From: Paenibacillus sp. Soil787
GTDB lineage: Bacteria; Bacillota; Bacilli; Paenibacillales; NBRC-103111
Assembly: GCF_001429545.1 (NCBI RefSeq)
Contig: NZ_LMSP01000010.1
Location: 151 to 64,150, forward strand
DNA: 64,000 nt
Reading direction: 5' to 3'
The notes beneath the pieces were generated by a model. The model saw only the letters and a list, made by a program, of their open reading frames with translations, searched no databases and was not told the origin of the DNA. Every line of letters begins with the position of its first letter. Within the stretch, counting starts at the first letter, position 1. A program made the translations under genes and the position numbers. This document shows positions 8,552 through 16,563 of the stretch, piece after piece.

Positions 8552-9463
8552 ATGCTGGAACATATGGACGGGCGCAGTATGAAAACCTTCATCACGGTGA
8601 TGGAGGAAAAAAGCTTCAGCAAGGCAGCCCTCAAGCTCGGATATGTGCAATCAACGGTTACGATGCATATTCATCAGCTTGAGCAAACCTTGGGTCAAGC
8701 ACTGTTTAAGCGTTTGCCCCGCGGTGTAGAATTAACGGACGCGGGCAGAGAAGTTGCCCCCTATGCGTATCGTTACCTACAGCTTGGCGAATCCCTTCAA
8801 GATAAATTAACCGGCCTGCATGAACCCAAAGGCGTGGTGCGGCTCCGAGCTCTTGAATCATTCTGCGTACCGCATCTCCCGCAGCTGCTGCCTACTATAT
8901 TTGAACAATATCCTCAGATTCAATTACAGCTGGAAACCGGCTTTCAGCGTGATATTATCCAAGAAGTGTCTGCGTACCGCGTTGATCTTGGTATTGTTCC
9001 TCGCGACCCGAAGGTTAACAATCTTACTTTTATTCCTCTTATCCAAGATGAATTGGTATGGGCAGGCGCTCCTGCATTGGTAAGTCGTATGGAGAACGAT
9101 GGCTGGGAAGCGATAGCGGATACCAAAGTAATCGGATTTGGAAGCCGCTGCATTTACCAAACGATGGCCTCCCAGGTCTTAGCAGACAAAGGGCTATCTA
9201 CTTTTACAGCAATGGAGTTCGACAGCACGGAAATGATTAAACAGACTATGATGTTTGGAATGGGTCTGTCCTTAATGCCATTAACATCCGTCCAGGAAGA
9301 GCTTCAATCGGGCAAACTGTTGAGACTGCAACAGGAGAAAACAATTCTGCTAGAGCATGGGCTCATTCATCGCTCAGGCAAAGATTTAAGTGCACCCGTA
9401 CAAGCTTGCAAGGAGCATATTATATCCTACTTTTTAGCGCAAAAAGAGCGTGGAACTGGTTGA
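8552..9463 (+). CDS. LysR-family transcriptional regulator
   Basis: 303 aa. The N-terminal winged HTH (MKTFITVMEEKSFSKAALKLGYVQSTVTMHIHQLEQTLG) is followed by a LysR substrate-binding domain. ATG 8552 lies behind GGTAGGGGTGG. It is divergent from the HPP gene at 119 bp, so it may control that gene and itself. The effector is unknown. Confidence 0.9.
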   Translation: MLEHMDGRSMKTFITVMEEKSFSKAALKLGYVQSTVTMHIHQLEQTLGQALFKRLPRGVELTDAGREVAPYAYRYLQLGESLQDKLTGLHEPKGVVRLRALESFCVPHLPQLLPTIFEQYPQIQLQLETGFQRDIIQEVSAYRVDLGIVPRDPKVNNLTFIPLIQDELVWAGAPALVSRMENDGWEAIADTKVIGFGSRCIYQTMASQVLADKGLSTFTAMEFDSTEMIKQTMMFGMGLSLMPLTSVQEELQSGKLLRLQQEKTILLEHGLIHRSGKDLSAPVQACKEHIISYFLAQKERGTG

Positions 9464-9533
9464 TAGGAGCTCGTCTGTGATAGAATGTTCATAGACTAGA
9501 AACGGATATTCTAAGTGGAGAGAGGTTTCATAG

Positions 9534-10133
9534 ATGAGTGAGTTGATTCACAATGTATTACTTTATTTGGAAGGGCTTGGCTACTGGGGGATTTTCCTCG
9601 GATTAATGCTGGAAGTTATCCCTAACGAACTGCTTTTGGCTTACGCAGGCTATCTGGTGTCTAAAGGTGAAATTAATTTTGTTGGTGCTATTATTTGCGC
9701 AGTCATCGGCGGTACCTTAGCACAAGTGGTGCTCTATTGGATCGGACGCTATGGAGGCAGACCCTTCCTTGAGAAGTACGGTAAATTTTTGCTTATCAGC
9801 AAGCATCATATTGATGTAGCTGAGTCTTGGTTTAACCGCTATGGGACAGGTATGATCTTCACAGCCAGATTCATTCCCATTGTTCGTCATGCGATATCGC
9901 TTCCCGGTGGTATGGCCAAAATGCCGATAGGCAAGTTCACACTCTACACAGGTCTAGCCTTAATTCCATATTCCATTCTTTATGTCTACTTGGGCATGAA
10001 GCTCAAAGATAACTGGCAAACGATTGACGAAATTGCAGGACCTTATATTAAACCATTAATTATCGCGGCTGTTATCTTAACTCTTTTATATGTGGGTTAT
10101 CAATTATATTTGAAAAGAAAAGCGAAGATATAG
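9534..10133 (+). CDS. DedA-family membrane protein
   Basis: 199 aa with 4-5 hydrophobic segments and the DedA motifs GxxLEVIPNELLLAYAGYLV, IGRYGGRPFLEKYGK and FTARFIPIVRHAISLPGGMAKM. DedA/VTT-domain proteins are undecaprenyl-phosphate or phospholipid flippases in the cytoplasmic membrane. GAGAGAGG precedes ATG 9534. It runs in the same direction as the next two genes but with a 77-bp gap. Confidence 0.92.
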   Translation: MSELIHNVLLYLEGLGYWGIFLGLMLEVIPNELLLAYAGYLVSKGEINFVGAIICAVIGGTLAQVVLYWIGRYGGRPFLEKYGKFLLISKHHIDVAESWFNRYGTGMIFTARFIPIVRHAISLPGGMAKMPIGKFTLYTGLALIPYSILYVYLGMKLKDNWQTIDEIAGPYIKPLIIAAVILTLLYVGYQLYLKRKAKI

Positions 10134-10210
10134 ACTGCAAAGATTTGGAGCTTTCGCTTGCATTTGCTACAATAAAAGAAATGAATGACAATAAGAGAGG
10201 ATGATCAGCG

Positions 10211-10777
10211 ATGAGTACGAATCTTGCAAACAAGCTGCGCACTGGCTTAAAGCCACAGCAGTTCATTGACAGCATGGAGAAAAATCAAGAGCAATTTGTA
10301 GCTTATTACAATGGATTTGAATGGGATAATGAAGAGGATAAGGAATATTTTGATTCTCTAAACAACCGGGATGATCTGCGCTGTTTGATCGTTGCTGCGG
10401 ATTGGTGCGGTGACGTTGTTCGCAACGTACCTGTTGTATTCAAAGCGCTAGAGAACAGCGGTATTCCTACGGAAGTACTTATTATTGAACAAAATTACGA
10501 CGTTATTGACCAGTTCCTGACGGGTGGCGGTCGTGCGATTCCAATTGTTATTTTTACAGATACAGGCGGTTTTGTTTTGGGACAATGGGGTCCGCGTCCG
10601 AAACACGTGCAAGCTGTCATGAATCAATTCAAAAAAGAAAATCTTGATCGTGAAGCGGCCGATTATAACGAGAAAATTCAAGTAGCCAGAGCCGAAATGG
10701 GCCGTCAATATGGTGAAGGTAACGGATATCATGCTGTTATTGTGAAGGAACTTCGTGAATTAATCGAGTCGTTCTAA
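10211..10777 (+). CDS. Thioredoxin-family protein
   Basis: 188 aa, related to the thioredoxin-like proteins of Bacillales carrying a degenerate active site. The motif region reads VAADWCGDVVRN, so only one cysteine of the usual CxxC is present at this position (WCGD). It is cytosolic. GAGAGGATGATC precedes ATG 10211, and it lies 11 bp upstream of the MBL-fold gene, so the two are probably co-transcribed. Confidence 0.8.
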   Translation: MSTNLANKLRTGLKPQQFIDSMEKNQEQFVAYYNGFEWDNEEDKEYFDSLNNRDDLRCLIVAADWCGDVVRNVPVVFKALENSGIPTEVLIIEQNYDVIDQFLTGGGRAIPIVIFTDTGGFVLGQWGPRPKHVQAVMNQFKKENLDREAADYNEKIQVARAEMGRQYGEGNGYHAVIVKELRELIESF

Positions 10778-10788
10778 GGTGAATACAT

Positions 10789-11412
10789 ATGATTAAAATA
10801 GAATCATTTGTGCTAGGCCCGGTAAGTACGAACGCGTATTTGTTATCTGATCCAGAAACGAAAAAGGGCATTATTATAGATCCTGGCATGAATCCTAAAT
10901 CCCTTATCAAAAAGATTGCCGATTTGGATATTGAAGCGATTCTCCTCACGCATGCTCATTTTGACCATATCGGTGGTGTCGATGAGATCCGTAAGCTCAA
11001 ACGCTGCCCCGTGTATATTCACGATCTTGAAGCTGATTGGCTGACGAATCCGAAGAAAAACGGCTCAGCGCGCTGGCCTGATCTAGGAGCTGCGATTGAA
11101 ACAGAACCAGCTGAATATGCGCTAGACGAAGGTCAAACGCTTGAATTTCTTGGTATTAAGCTCAAGGTATTCCATACCCCAGGTCATTCTCCTGGCAGTG
11201 TGAGCTTCTTATACGACAATCATCTGTTTAGTGGAGATGTCCTATTCAAGCTATCGGTAGGTCGAACGGACCTTCTAGGTGGGGATAACAATGTGCTGCT
11301 GGATTCCATTCAAGATAAGCTGTTTCTACTCGATGATGACGTCATTGTGTATCCCGGACATGGTGCCAAAACAACAATTGGCTTTGAAAGAGACAATAAT
11401 CCCTATGTGTAA
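10789..11412 (+). CDS. MBL-fold metallo-hydrolase (glyoxalase II-like)
   Basis: 207 aa. Zinc ligands appear as THAHFDHIGG, HTPGHSPGS, FSGDVLF and YPGHG, the complete HxHxDH...H...D...H set. Length and motifs match the YqgX/GloB-like branch, which hydrolyses thioesters such as S-lactoyl-bacillithiol. It probably shares an mRNA with the thioredoxin-like gene. Exact substrate is not certain. Confidence 0.88.
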   Translation: MIKIESFVLGPVSTNAYLLSDPETKKGIIIDPGMNPKSLIKKIADLDIEAILLTHAHFDHIGGVDEIRKLKRCPVYIHDLEADWLTNPKKNGSARWPDLGAAIETEPAEYALDEGQTLEFLGIKLKVFHTPGHSPGSVSFLYDNHLFSGDVLFKLSVGRTDLLGGDNNVLLDSIQDKLFLLDDDVIVYPGHGAKTTIGFERDNNPYV

Positions 11413-11414
11413 AT

Positions 11415-11454
11415 ATGAGAGGACTGCTCCCGCCCGAGGAGCAGTCCTTTTTTA
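11415..11454 (+). terminator. Rho-independent terminator
   Basis: GGACTGCTCCC / GAGGAGCAGTCC stem followed by TTTTTTATT. Confidence 0.85.
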
Positions 11455-11460
11455 TTGAAA

Positions 11461-11700
11461 AATGAGCGAAGAGGAACTACGATGCGCTATTCATCGGAAT
11501 ACCTATCTTTTTGAGAGTTGGGGGAAAATGGGTGCGCTATTTAGACATAATAACGAATCGTTGTTCCCTTTCGCGTGGTTTTGGATCGTTTGTCCCCCTT
11601 GCCCGTATGCTCGTTCGCCCATGACACCTAACCATTTTATTCGGATCTGGGTGTTTACCGTGTTCAAGGTAGGTGCTCCCCCATAGACTGATGTTGTAAG
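11461..11700. repeat. Intergenic repeat element, GCGCTAT family
   Basis: Non-coding DNA with units that recur elsewhere: GGAACTACGATGCGCTATTC (about 11475), GGGTGCGCTATTTA (about 11530) and CGAATCGTTGTTCCC (about 11554), followed by similar G/T-rich blocks. The same kind of units appear at 34200-34420. A frame is open across it but has no ribosome binding site or recognisable protein. Confidence 0.55.
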
Positions 11701-11797
11701 CTATTCACCCAACCTAAACGAAAACAAAGCAGTTTAAGACCATTTAATTTTATGATGAAAGTTTTCCTTAAGGAAAACTTTGAGGAGGTGCTCTTTC

Positions 11798-12091
11798 ATG
11801 GAATATGTAAAAGCTCCAACGTACCCGATGGCCCCAATGCCGATGCCAACGCCAATGCCAGCTCCAATGCCAATGCCGTTACCGGTACAGCAAGCTCCAA
11901 TGATGCAAAGCCCGGTCCACAATGATATCCATTTACACGCATCCTATCAACAAGCATCGTATGTTTTCCCAAAACCGGTTGCTGTGCAGCCTGTTGCCAA
12001 AGTTTGCTCTTATAACTATAACTCTGTAGGAAGTATTCTTGTTCTGTTCATTTTACTTGTCATTATTACACGTGGGATTTGTAAATATTAA
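11798..12091 (+). CDS. Met/Pro-rich small protein with YjcZ-type C-terminal helix
   Basis: 97 aa from ATG 11798, with TGAGGAGGTG upstream. The N-terminal half is low complexity, a run of PM dipeptide-like repeats (about residues 6-32). The C-terminal end is one TM helix, GSILVLFILLVIITRG, nearly the same as the helix of the YjcZ-type micro-protein at 57903. YjcZ/YuzJ-like proteins are small sporulation-associated membrane peptides. Inference: a spore- or envelope-associated tail-anchored protein with a metal-binding-capable Met-rich arm. Well isolated, with its own terminator. Confidence 0.7.
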   Translation: MEYVKAPTYPMAPMPMPTPMPAPMPMPLPVQQAPMMQSPVHNDIHLHASYQQASYVFPKPVAVQPVAKVCSYNYNSVGSILVLFILLVIITRGICKY

Positions 12092-12104
12092 TTTGTTGAT
12101 CGTC

Positions 12105-12162
12105 ATCAAAAAAGTAATCCGCCTCGGGGATTTTCGACCGGAGTGGATTACTTTTTTTTTTC
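12105..12162 (+). terminator. Rho-independent terminator
   Basis: AAAAAGTAATCCGCCTC ... GAGTGGATTACTTTTTTTTTT: a long imperfect stem with a long T-run. Confidence 0.85.
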
Positions 12163-12605
12163 GAACTATGTCAGGCTGTTTTGATCGTCGGTATACTTAT
12201 AGAATTGCTTTCAGCTAAAAGTTCCCTCTGGGCTCTTCACGCATATAGTAAAATGATTGATCAATCTAGGGGGCATCAGATAAAGATGGAGATCACATCA
12301 TATCATGGGGCGAATCGATTTCGTTGGGTTTTGCTTTGTCAGTCAACTGTGTATGGCGAGCGGTTTGGCTGCTGGCGCCAGTGGGGTTTCTCCGTTGTTT
12401 TCGGCCTTTTCGGTCGGAATACTTTCATTTTAAACAGTAGACATAGGCGTTCGGTTGAGCAGTAAAATTTCGAAATCGTGGTTGGGGAAATATTCAGAAC
12501 TGTTGGGATGTCTTCTTTTGATTGTCATCGGATGTTATGAAGTTATCGTTTAACGCTTATGTCAAAGAGTTAGTTTATGAGAATGACTCCTGGTAGTGTC
12601 ACTTT
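12163..12605. other. Intergenic region, no gene seen
   Basis: About 440 bp with no supported coding sequence. It holds blocks rich in CG/GT reminiscent of the 11461-11700 element (for example GGGGCGAATCGATTTCG, about 12306). It ends with a SigW-type promoter for the next gene. Confidence 0.45.
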
Positions 12606-12634
12606 TGAAACAAAATCTCAAGTGAAACGTATAG
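12606..12634 (+). promoter_or_regulatory. ECF (SigW-type) promoter
   Basis: TGAAAC at 12606-12611 and CGTATAG at 12628-12634, separated by exactly 16 bases: the extracytoplasmic-function SigW consensus TGAAAC-N16-CGTA. Downstream a palindrome GAAAGT-gataaa-ACTTTC (about 12643-12660) may be a second control site. The gene starting at 12696 is the likely target. Confidence 0.7.
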
Positions 12635-12695
12635 AATGGGACGAAAGTGATAAAACTTTCATATTAACTATACACACCTGGAGGGTCATGACACG

Positions 12696-13124
12696 ATGTT
12701 CAAGAAATTAGTAATGCTGATTATGGTAAGTATGTTGGTTTTCTCCTTTACCGTGCCAACGTTGGTAGAAGCGAAATCTTCTTATAAAGCGCCGCGCAAA
12801 AGCTACACACCGACAGATCAACAAAAAGCGCCTTCAAGTAACGTTTCTAAAAACGAGCCTAGTAATTCGACGTCAAAAACGCCCGGCGCTACAACGCCAG
12901 CAACAAAGCCTGGATTTTTCAGCGGCGGTTTAATGAAAGGGCTGTTAATCGGGGGAATGGCTGGTCTGTTGTTCGGAGGCTTATTTGGAGGCATGGGAGC
13001 ACTCGGTCATATACTTGGGTTATTAGTGAACGTGCTTGTCATTGTTGCCTTGATAGTTGTTATTATGAAGATCGTATCTTTCTTTAGACAAAGAAGGAAG
13101 TTGAATCAGGATCAGGAGAGGTAA
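12696..13124 (+). CDS. Secreted/membrane protein, Tim44-like N-terminal type
   Basis: 142 aa. A signal peptide (about 1-26, ending VEAKS) is followed by a Ser/Pro/Thr/Lys-rich linker (27-75), a glycine-rich hydrophobic region with repeated GGLMKGLLIGGMAGLLFGG (about 77-102), a second TM helix (about 107-125) and a basic tail. This layout matches the N-terminal part of bacterial Tim44-like/YxcD-neighbour envelope proteins, without the Tim44 domain. It sits under a SigW-type promoter and 5 bp ahead of the DUF2653 gene. Inference: cell-envelope stress protein. Confidence 0.7.
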   Translation: MFKKLVMLIMVSMLVFSFTVPTLVEAKSSYKAPRKSYTPTDQQKAPSSNVSKNEPSNSTSKTPGATTPATKPGFFSGGLMKGLLIGGMAGLLFGGLFGGMGALGHILGLLVNVLVIVALIVVIMKIVSFFRQRRKLNQDQER

Positions 13125-13129
13125 TAAGC

Positions 13130-13408
13130 ATGCGGTTAACGGAACAAGAAATCGTTAATGCGATTTGCTTGTATATGGCGGAACGCAAACGTCTCAAGCC
13201 AAATGATGTTGATGTTGAGCTGATGTGGGACGAGGATCTGGGCTTCTCAGCCGAAATATTCGCCGAAGGTCGTAGTCAAATCCTCACGCAAGGGAATCTG
13301 CTTGAAGCCATTGTGCAATTTTTGTTCAATCAGTATCAGATGCGAGTTTTTTGGGATCAAATCCGATTATCTTTGGATGAAGAGATTATTGCTGAAATAG
13401 AGGTCTAA
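13130..13408 (+). CDS. YxcD-like DUF2653 family protein
   Basis: 92 aa with GAGAGG ahead of ATG 13130. A small acidic soluble protein beginning MRLTEQEIVNAICLYMAERKR and containing PNDVDVELMWDEDLGFSAEI, the pattern of DUF2653 (B. subtilis YxcD). Function is not known. Co-transcribed with the preceding envelope gene (5-bp gap). Its stop overlaps the convergent 36-aa gene by 4 bases. Confidence 0.82.
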   Translation: MRLTEQEIVNAICLYMAERKRLKPNDVDVELMWDEDLGFSAEIFAEGRSQILTQGNLLEAIVQFLFNQYQMRVFWDQIRLSLDEEIIAEIEV

Positions 13409-13515
13409 TCCTGTCCAGCGGCCTTCGCATTTGCATCCTCTAAACAACACGCGTATATCTCAGTTGGTGCAGGTCCACCACAACAGCTTTCACTTTTAAA
13501 AAATTCGTTTTTCAT
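13405..13515 (-). CDS. 36-aa Cys-rich protein of the arsenic locus
   Basis: ATG 13515 lies 4 bp after the stop of the SigZ-type gene, suggesting translational coupling. The peptide has two CC pairs: KSESCCGGPAPTEIYACC. Vicinal cysteines are typical As(III)/soft-metal ligands, and similar CCGGP segments are found in proteins of ars loci. It is too short for a domain call. The conserved-looking spacing, operon position and cysteine bias suggest it is real; a small metalloid-binding protein is an inference. Confidence 0.55.
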   Translation of the reverse strand: MKNEFFKSESCCGGPAPTEIYACCLEDANAKAAGQD

Positions 13516-13519
13516 CTAT

Positions 13520-14089
13520 TTAACAACAATCTGATGTGCTACATTTGGTTTTGTTGTTATTTCGAGAAGTGTAATCAATGATATTACCTAGCCGATCAAA
13601 CTCGTAATTACAGCAATTAAGCAAGAGCTCTTTTAGCTTCTCCCTGCCACGCTGCACTCTAGATTTTGCTCCAGAAAAAGAAATACCTAGTTGCTCACTT
13701 AGTTGTTTTTGAGTGTAGTCACCTAACTCAGTGAGTTCTAGAGCATGCTTATAATTATTGGAGAGCTGCCCAACCATTGGTCTAATACAAGATGCTATTT
13801 CCTTAGTAGCCTCATTTAGATCCTCAGTTTCCTCAGAAGGCAAATCTATTGGTAATTCAGCCTTCAGTTGGAATTGTTCTTTTCTGTAGTAATCAATAAT
13901 GCTATTTCGAGTAATTTGATATATCCAAGATTGCAGTTTCTGATCATCTTTTAATGTATCTAAGTTAGCGTGTATTTTTATAAAGACATTCTGTAGAATA
14001 TCGTCAGCATCATGCTCACTTTTTACCCGTTTAATAATGAAATTCCGCAAAGGACTATAAAATGATCTCCATACTTCCTCGGTGTTCAT
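13520..14089 (-). CDS. sigZ: ECF RNA polymerase sigma factor, SigZ-type
   Basis: 189 aa from ATG 14089 after CTGGAGGGAAG. Region 2 is seen in DADDILQNVFIKIHANLD and WIYQITRNSIIDYYR, and region 4 in LTELGDYTQKQLSEQLGISFSGAKSRVQRGREKLKELL. The C-terminal tail is Cys-rich (LLNCCNYEFDR and ending CSTSDCC), as in SigZ homologues, and could sense metalloid or redox state. No anti-sigma gene lies next to it. It follows the arsenic genes, with an 84-bp gap, and precedes the 36-aa Cys-rich peptide. Confidence 0.88.
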   Translation of the reverse strand: MNTEEVWRSFYSPLRNFIIKRVKSEHDADDILQNVFIKIHANLDTLKDDQKLQSWIYQITRNSIIDYYRKEQFQLKAELPIDLPSEETEDLNEATKEIASCIRPMVGQLSNNYKHALELTELGDYTQKQLSEQLGISFSGAKSRVQRGREKLKELLLNCCNYEFDRLGNIIDYTSRNNNKTKCSTSDCC

Positions 14090-14172
14090 ACTCTTCCCTC
14101 CAGAATTGTTTTATTACAGAGACGTACGAATTTGCAAATGGATGCAAGCAAAAGTATTGCCAGGGGGCCGAA

Positions 14173-14505
14173 TCAATCTAGGTTACATGACAATGTGCCA
14201 ATGGCCACAGCGCCAGTGCGACCTTTTCCACCACCGCAATGGAACCCAACCTTTTTACCACCGTTGTAAGACTCTACAACGTGATTAATGGCTTGTTGGA
14301 ATAGTTGGTCCTGTGGTCCCTCGGCATTATCTCCAAGGGGGCCTTGAAGCCATTCTACGTTACCTGCAGGATAGGCACACTCCGTAGCGTCTCCACGCAA
14401 ATCCACAATTACTTGAACGCCTTCATTTTTAACCATATCCTCGACGTCAGAAGCTCCGCCAAAATAAATTTTATCTTCAACTAAAGCTTGATAGTTTTTC
14501 TGCAT
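14173..14505 (-). CDS. Dual-specificity phosphatase-like protein, C-terminally truncated
   Basis: 110 aa from ATG 14505 (AAGGGG upstream). The PTP/DSP P-loop HCGGGKGRTGAVAIGTL is present with catalytic Cys and Arg. Related proteins continue for 40 or more residues after this loop, but here the frame ends six residues later (SCNLD-stop). The sequence beyond does not resume an obvious match, so the gene is probably truncated. The start is 11 bp after the ArsI-like stop, so it belongs to the ars operon. Possibly inactive. Confidence 0.65.
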   Translation of the reverse strand: MQKNYQALVEDKIYFGGASDVEDMVKNEGVQVIVDLRGDATECAYPAGNVEWLQGPLGDNAEGPQDQLFQQAINHVVESYNGGKKVGFHCGGGKGRTGAVAIGTLSCNLD

Positions 14506-14515
14506 GATGAACCCC

Positions 14516-14992
14516 TTATTTTTTCTTAAAAGATGTGAATTCAATCGTTACAGGTGCTGATGGCGTGGAAGGTGGAGCGCAACATAAAGACATATCCTGC
14601 AAATCCCCAGCAGATTCAAATTCAGAATCTTCTTTTGTGTAGAATATTTCCCATGCGTTTCCATCTGGGTCATAAACCCATACTTTATCTTGAACTGCAT
14701 AACAGCAAGTCGTATTCATTTCATCGATGAGAAGAAGCCCGCTTTGTCTTAAACGCTCCCCCATAGCTAGAACCTCTTCGGTGTTATCCACCTGAAATCC
14801 CAAATGATTAAGGACGCCTTTCTTCTCAAAAGGACGTACATTTAAGGAGAAGTGAAGGGATGGATCGTCTAACTCGAATTTAGCGTAATTGTCCTTTACT
14901 TTAGAAGGTTCCGCACCAAAGAAAGCACGATAAAAATCAAGCGACTTTCGAAGGTCTGTACAGTTAACCGCAACGTGCATTCTTTTGATCAT
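14516..14992 (-). CDS. arsI: ArsI-like C-As lyase (VOC/glyoxalase fold; CadI family)
   Basis: 158 aa. Vicinal-oxygen-chelate fold with metal ligands His6 (MHVAVN), His63 and a Glu in AWEIFY. The diagnostic Cys96-Cys97 pair in NTTCCYAVQDKVWVYDPDG matches the MAs(III)-binding pair of ArsI. ArsI cleaves the C-As bond of trivalent organoarsenicals with Fe(II) and O2. The C-terminal extension carries another CC. It lies 1 bp after arsC. CadI, a close cadmium-induced relative, is the alternative name. Confidence 0.85.
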   Translation of the reverse strand: MIKRMHVAVNCTDLRKSLDFYRAFFGAEPSKVKDNYAKFELDDPSLHFSLNVRPFEKKGVLNHLGFQVDNTEEVLAMGERLRQSGLLLIDEMNTTCCYAVQDKVWVYDPDGNAWEIFYTKEDSEFESAGDLQDMSLCCAPPSTPSAPVTIEFTSFKKK

Positions 14993-14993
14993 A

Positions 14994-15416
14994 TTACTTG
15001 CCTTCCTTCAAAAATTGCTCGATCCGGCTCTTAATGGAATCTCGCACTTCACTGAATTTAGCTGTAATTTCTTCTTCTGTTCCGGTTGCTTTTGCAGGGT
15101 CATCAAAGCCCCAATGCCATCTTTCAGCCTTATCGTTACGTAAAACAGGGCAGTGTTCGTCAGCATGACCGCACAACGTAATTATGTAATCAGCGCGGCC
15201 TAAAATCTCAGTGTCAATCACGTCGGATGTATGGTTCGAGATATCGATTCCTGCTTCTTTCATTGTTGCAACAGCACGTGGATTCAAACCGTGTGCTTCT
15301 AGTCCTGCACTTTTAACTTCATAGTTGTCACTACCTAGTGCTTTTAAATATCCGTCTGCGATTTGGCTTCGGCAAGAGTTACCTGTGCATAGAAAATATA
15401 CTAATTTTTTGTCCAT
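14994..15416 (-). CDS. arsC: Arsenate reductase, thioredoxin-coupled
   Basis: 140 aa. The low-molecular-weight PTP-like P-loop [11 protein letters not shown] contains Cys10 and Arg16. The redox pair Cys82 and Cys89 (LCGHADEHC) falls exactly at the positions used in the S. aureus pI258 enzyme. It reduces As(V) to As(III) in the cytosol with electrons from thioredoxin. It is the third gene of the minus-strand ars operon, between the aquaglyceroporin and ArsI-like genes. Confidence 0.95.
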   Translation of the reverse strand: MDKKLVYFLCTGNSCRSQIADGYLKALGSDNYEVKSAGLEAHGLNPRAVATMKEAGIDISNHTSDVIDTEILGRADYIITLCGHADEHCPVLRNDKAERWHWGFDDPAKATGTEEEITAKFSEVRDSIKSRIEQFLKEGK

Positions 15417-15430
15417 ATTCGAACATCTCC

Positions 15431-16072
15431 TTATTCCTGTATTGTTTTATAAACTAGTGAAGCAAAGACAGCTCCAAGAACTGTTGCAACTAGGTATAAC
15501 CATAAATGTTGTGTTGCTCCTGATACGATAGCGGGTCCAAGGGAACGTGCTGGGTTCATGGAAGCTCCACAAATCGGACCTGCAAACATAGCCATTAGAC
15601 CAACGGTACCTCCAATAGCAACACCAGCAAATTCTTTAATTGCTTTACCATGTACAGCAGAACCCAAAATAACCATCATTAATACAAAGGTTAAAATGAA
15701 TTCCAGAATGAAGGATTGCCCTTCCGAAAATCTAGGAAGAGTTGCCCCTAAGTTGGCGACATTGCCAAAAAGAAGCAAAGTTGTAAAACTCGCAAAAAGC
15801 GCCCCTGCAAATTGTATGACAATATAAAAGATGCTGTCTCGCAAGGAGATATCTCCTCTAACCAAAAAGCCAATAGTGACAGCAGGATTAAAATGAGCGC
15901 CTGAAATATGTCCAAACGTATAAATCAGAGCCATAACGACAAGTCCAAAGGTAATTGCGACACCAACATGGGAGATGCTTTTCGTGATATCGTCAATAAC
16001 CATTGCTCCTGGACCCGCAAAAACTAAAAAATAAGTACCGATAAATTCAGCAATCAACTTCTTTTTTAACAT
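15431..16072 (-). CDS. Aquaglyceroporin-type channel (AqpS-like) of the ars operon
   Basis: 213 aa, six TM helices with both NPA boxes (GAHFNPAVT and GASMNPARS) and [11 protein letters not shown] at the N-terminus. MIP-family channel. Placed between arsR and arsC and with no ArsB or ACR3 pump in the operon, it most likely lets As(III), made by ArsC, leave down its gradient, as described for S. meliloti AqpS; methylated arsenicals are another possible substrate. Ribosome binding site GGGGAT precedes ATG 16072. Confidence 0.9.
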   Translation of the reverse strand: MLKKKLIAEFIGTYFLVFAGPGAMVIDDITKSISHVGVAITFGLVVMALIYTFGHISGAHFNPAVTIGFLVRGDISLRDSIFYIVIQFAGALFASFTTLLLFGNVANLGATLPRFSEGQSFILEFILTFVLMMVILGSAVHGKAIKEFAGVAIGGTVGLMAMFAGPICGASMNPARSLGPAIVSGATQHLWLYLVATVLGAVFASLVYKTIQE

Positions 16073-16084
16073 CCAATTATCCCC

Positions 16085-16411
16085 TTAATCACAGCAGTTT
16101 GAATCTTCACAGGTTAGCTTCTCCACTTTATCTTTTTGGGATGGGAGGTACTTGAATAAGTCAGTTAGGAAAGGCTTATCCTGGGTAGCAAGTGAATAGT
16201 AAACCCACTGACCCTTTTTTGTTTCTTTAACGAGACCGCCATCCTTTAATTTGCGCATATGCTGGCTAATATTTGGCTGGCTGGTCTGCAAAATTTCTAC
16301 AAATTCGCATACACATAGGTCTCTTTCTTGAAGCAATAGAAGGATAGATAATCTACATTTATCAGCAACTAACTTTAAAGTATCGACCATATTTTCAATT
16401 TCTAACATCAT
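16085..16411 (-). CDS. arsR: ArsR-family metalloregulatory repressor
   Basis: 108 aa. Winged HTH with the metal-binding ELCVCD-type motif seen as RDLCVCEFVEILQTSQPNISQHMRKLKDGGLV; the CxC pair binds As(III). The C-terminal TCEDSNCCD adds further thiols. It is the first gene of the ars operon, 12 bp ahead of the aquaglyceroporin. An ATCA...TGAT palindrome upstream (16431-16451) is its probable operator. Two adjacent ATGs (16411 and 16408) follow AAGGGGGTTA. Confidence 0.92.
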   Translation of the reverse strand: MMLEIENMVDTLKLVADKCRLSILLLLQERDLCVCEFVEILQTSQPNISQHMRKLKDGGLVKETKKGQWVYYSLATQDKPFLTDLFKYLPSQKDKVEKLTCEDSNCCD

Positions 16412-16430
16412 TAACCCCCTTCCATTTGTA

Positions 16431-16451
16431 AATCATTATATAATTACTTGA
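16431..16451 (-). promoter_or_regulatory. Probable ArsR operator of the ars operon
   Basis: ATCATTATATAATTACTTGAT is an imperfect palindrome with ATCA...TGAT arms, 20 bp upstream of arsR. It resembles the ATCAA-N6-TTGAT sites upstream of the second arsR in this window. Confidence 0.55.
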
Positions 16452-16524
16452 TTATATTAATAAAGTTAAGAATTTGTAAAGATAGTGGAACGAAGTAGGA
16501 CAATGAAAAATAGGGGAAACATGT

Positions 16525-16561
16525 AAAAAGCTTATGTATCCTGGCACATAAGCTTTTACTT
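16525..16561. terminator. Terminator of the cobalamin-controlled operon
   Basis: AAAAGCTTATGT-atcctggc-ACATAAGCTTTT: 12-bp perfect stem with A and T runs on both sides. It lies directly after the 3' end of the minus-strand gene 16564-16932. Confidence 0.85.
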
Positions 16562-16563
16562 GT

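Noticed and set aside
11461..11686. 74-codon open frame starting MSEEELRCAIHRN
   Set aside because: It lies entirely in the repeat element, starts inside the terminator's downstream region and has no ribosome binding site.
12181..12465. 94-codon open frame in the intergenic region
   Set aside because: No ribosome binding site, no recognisable domain, and composition like the neighbouring non-coding repeats.
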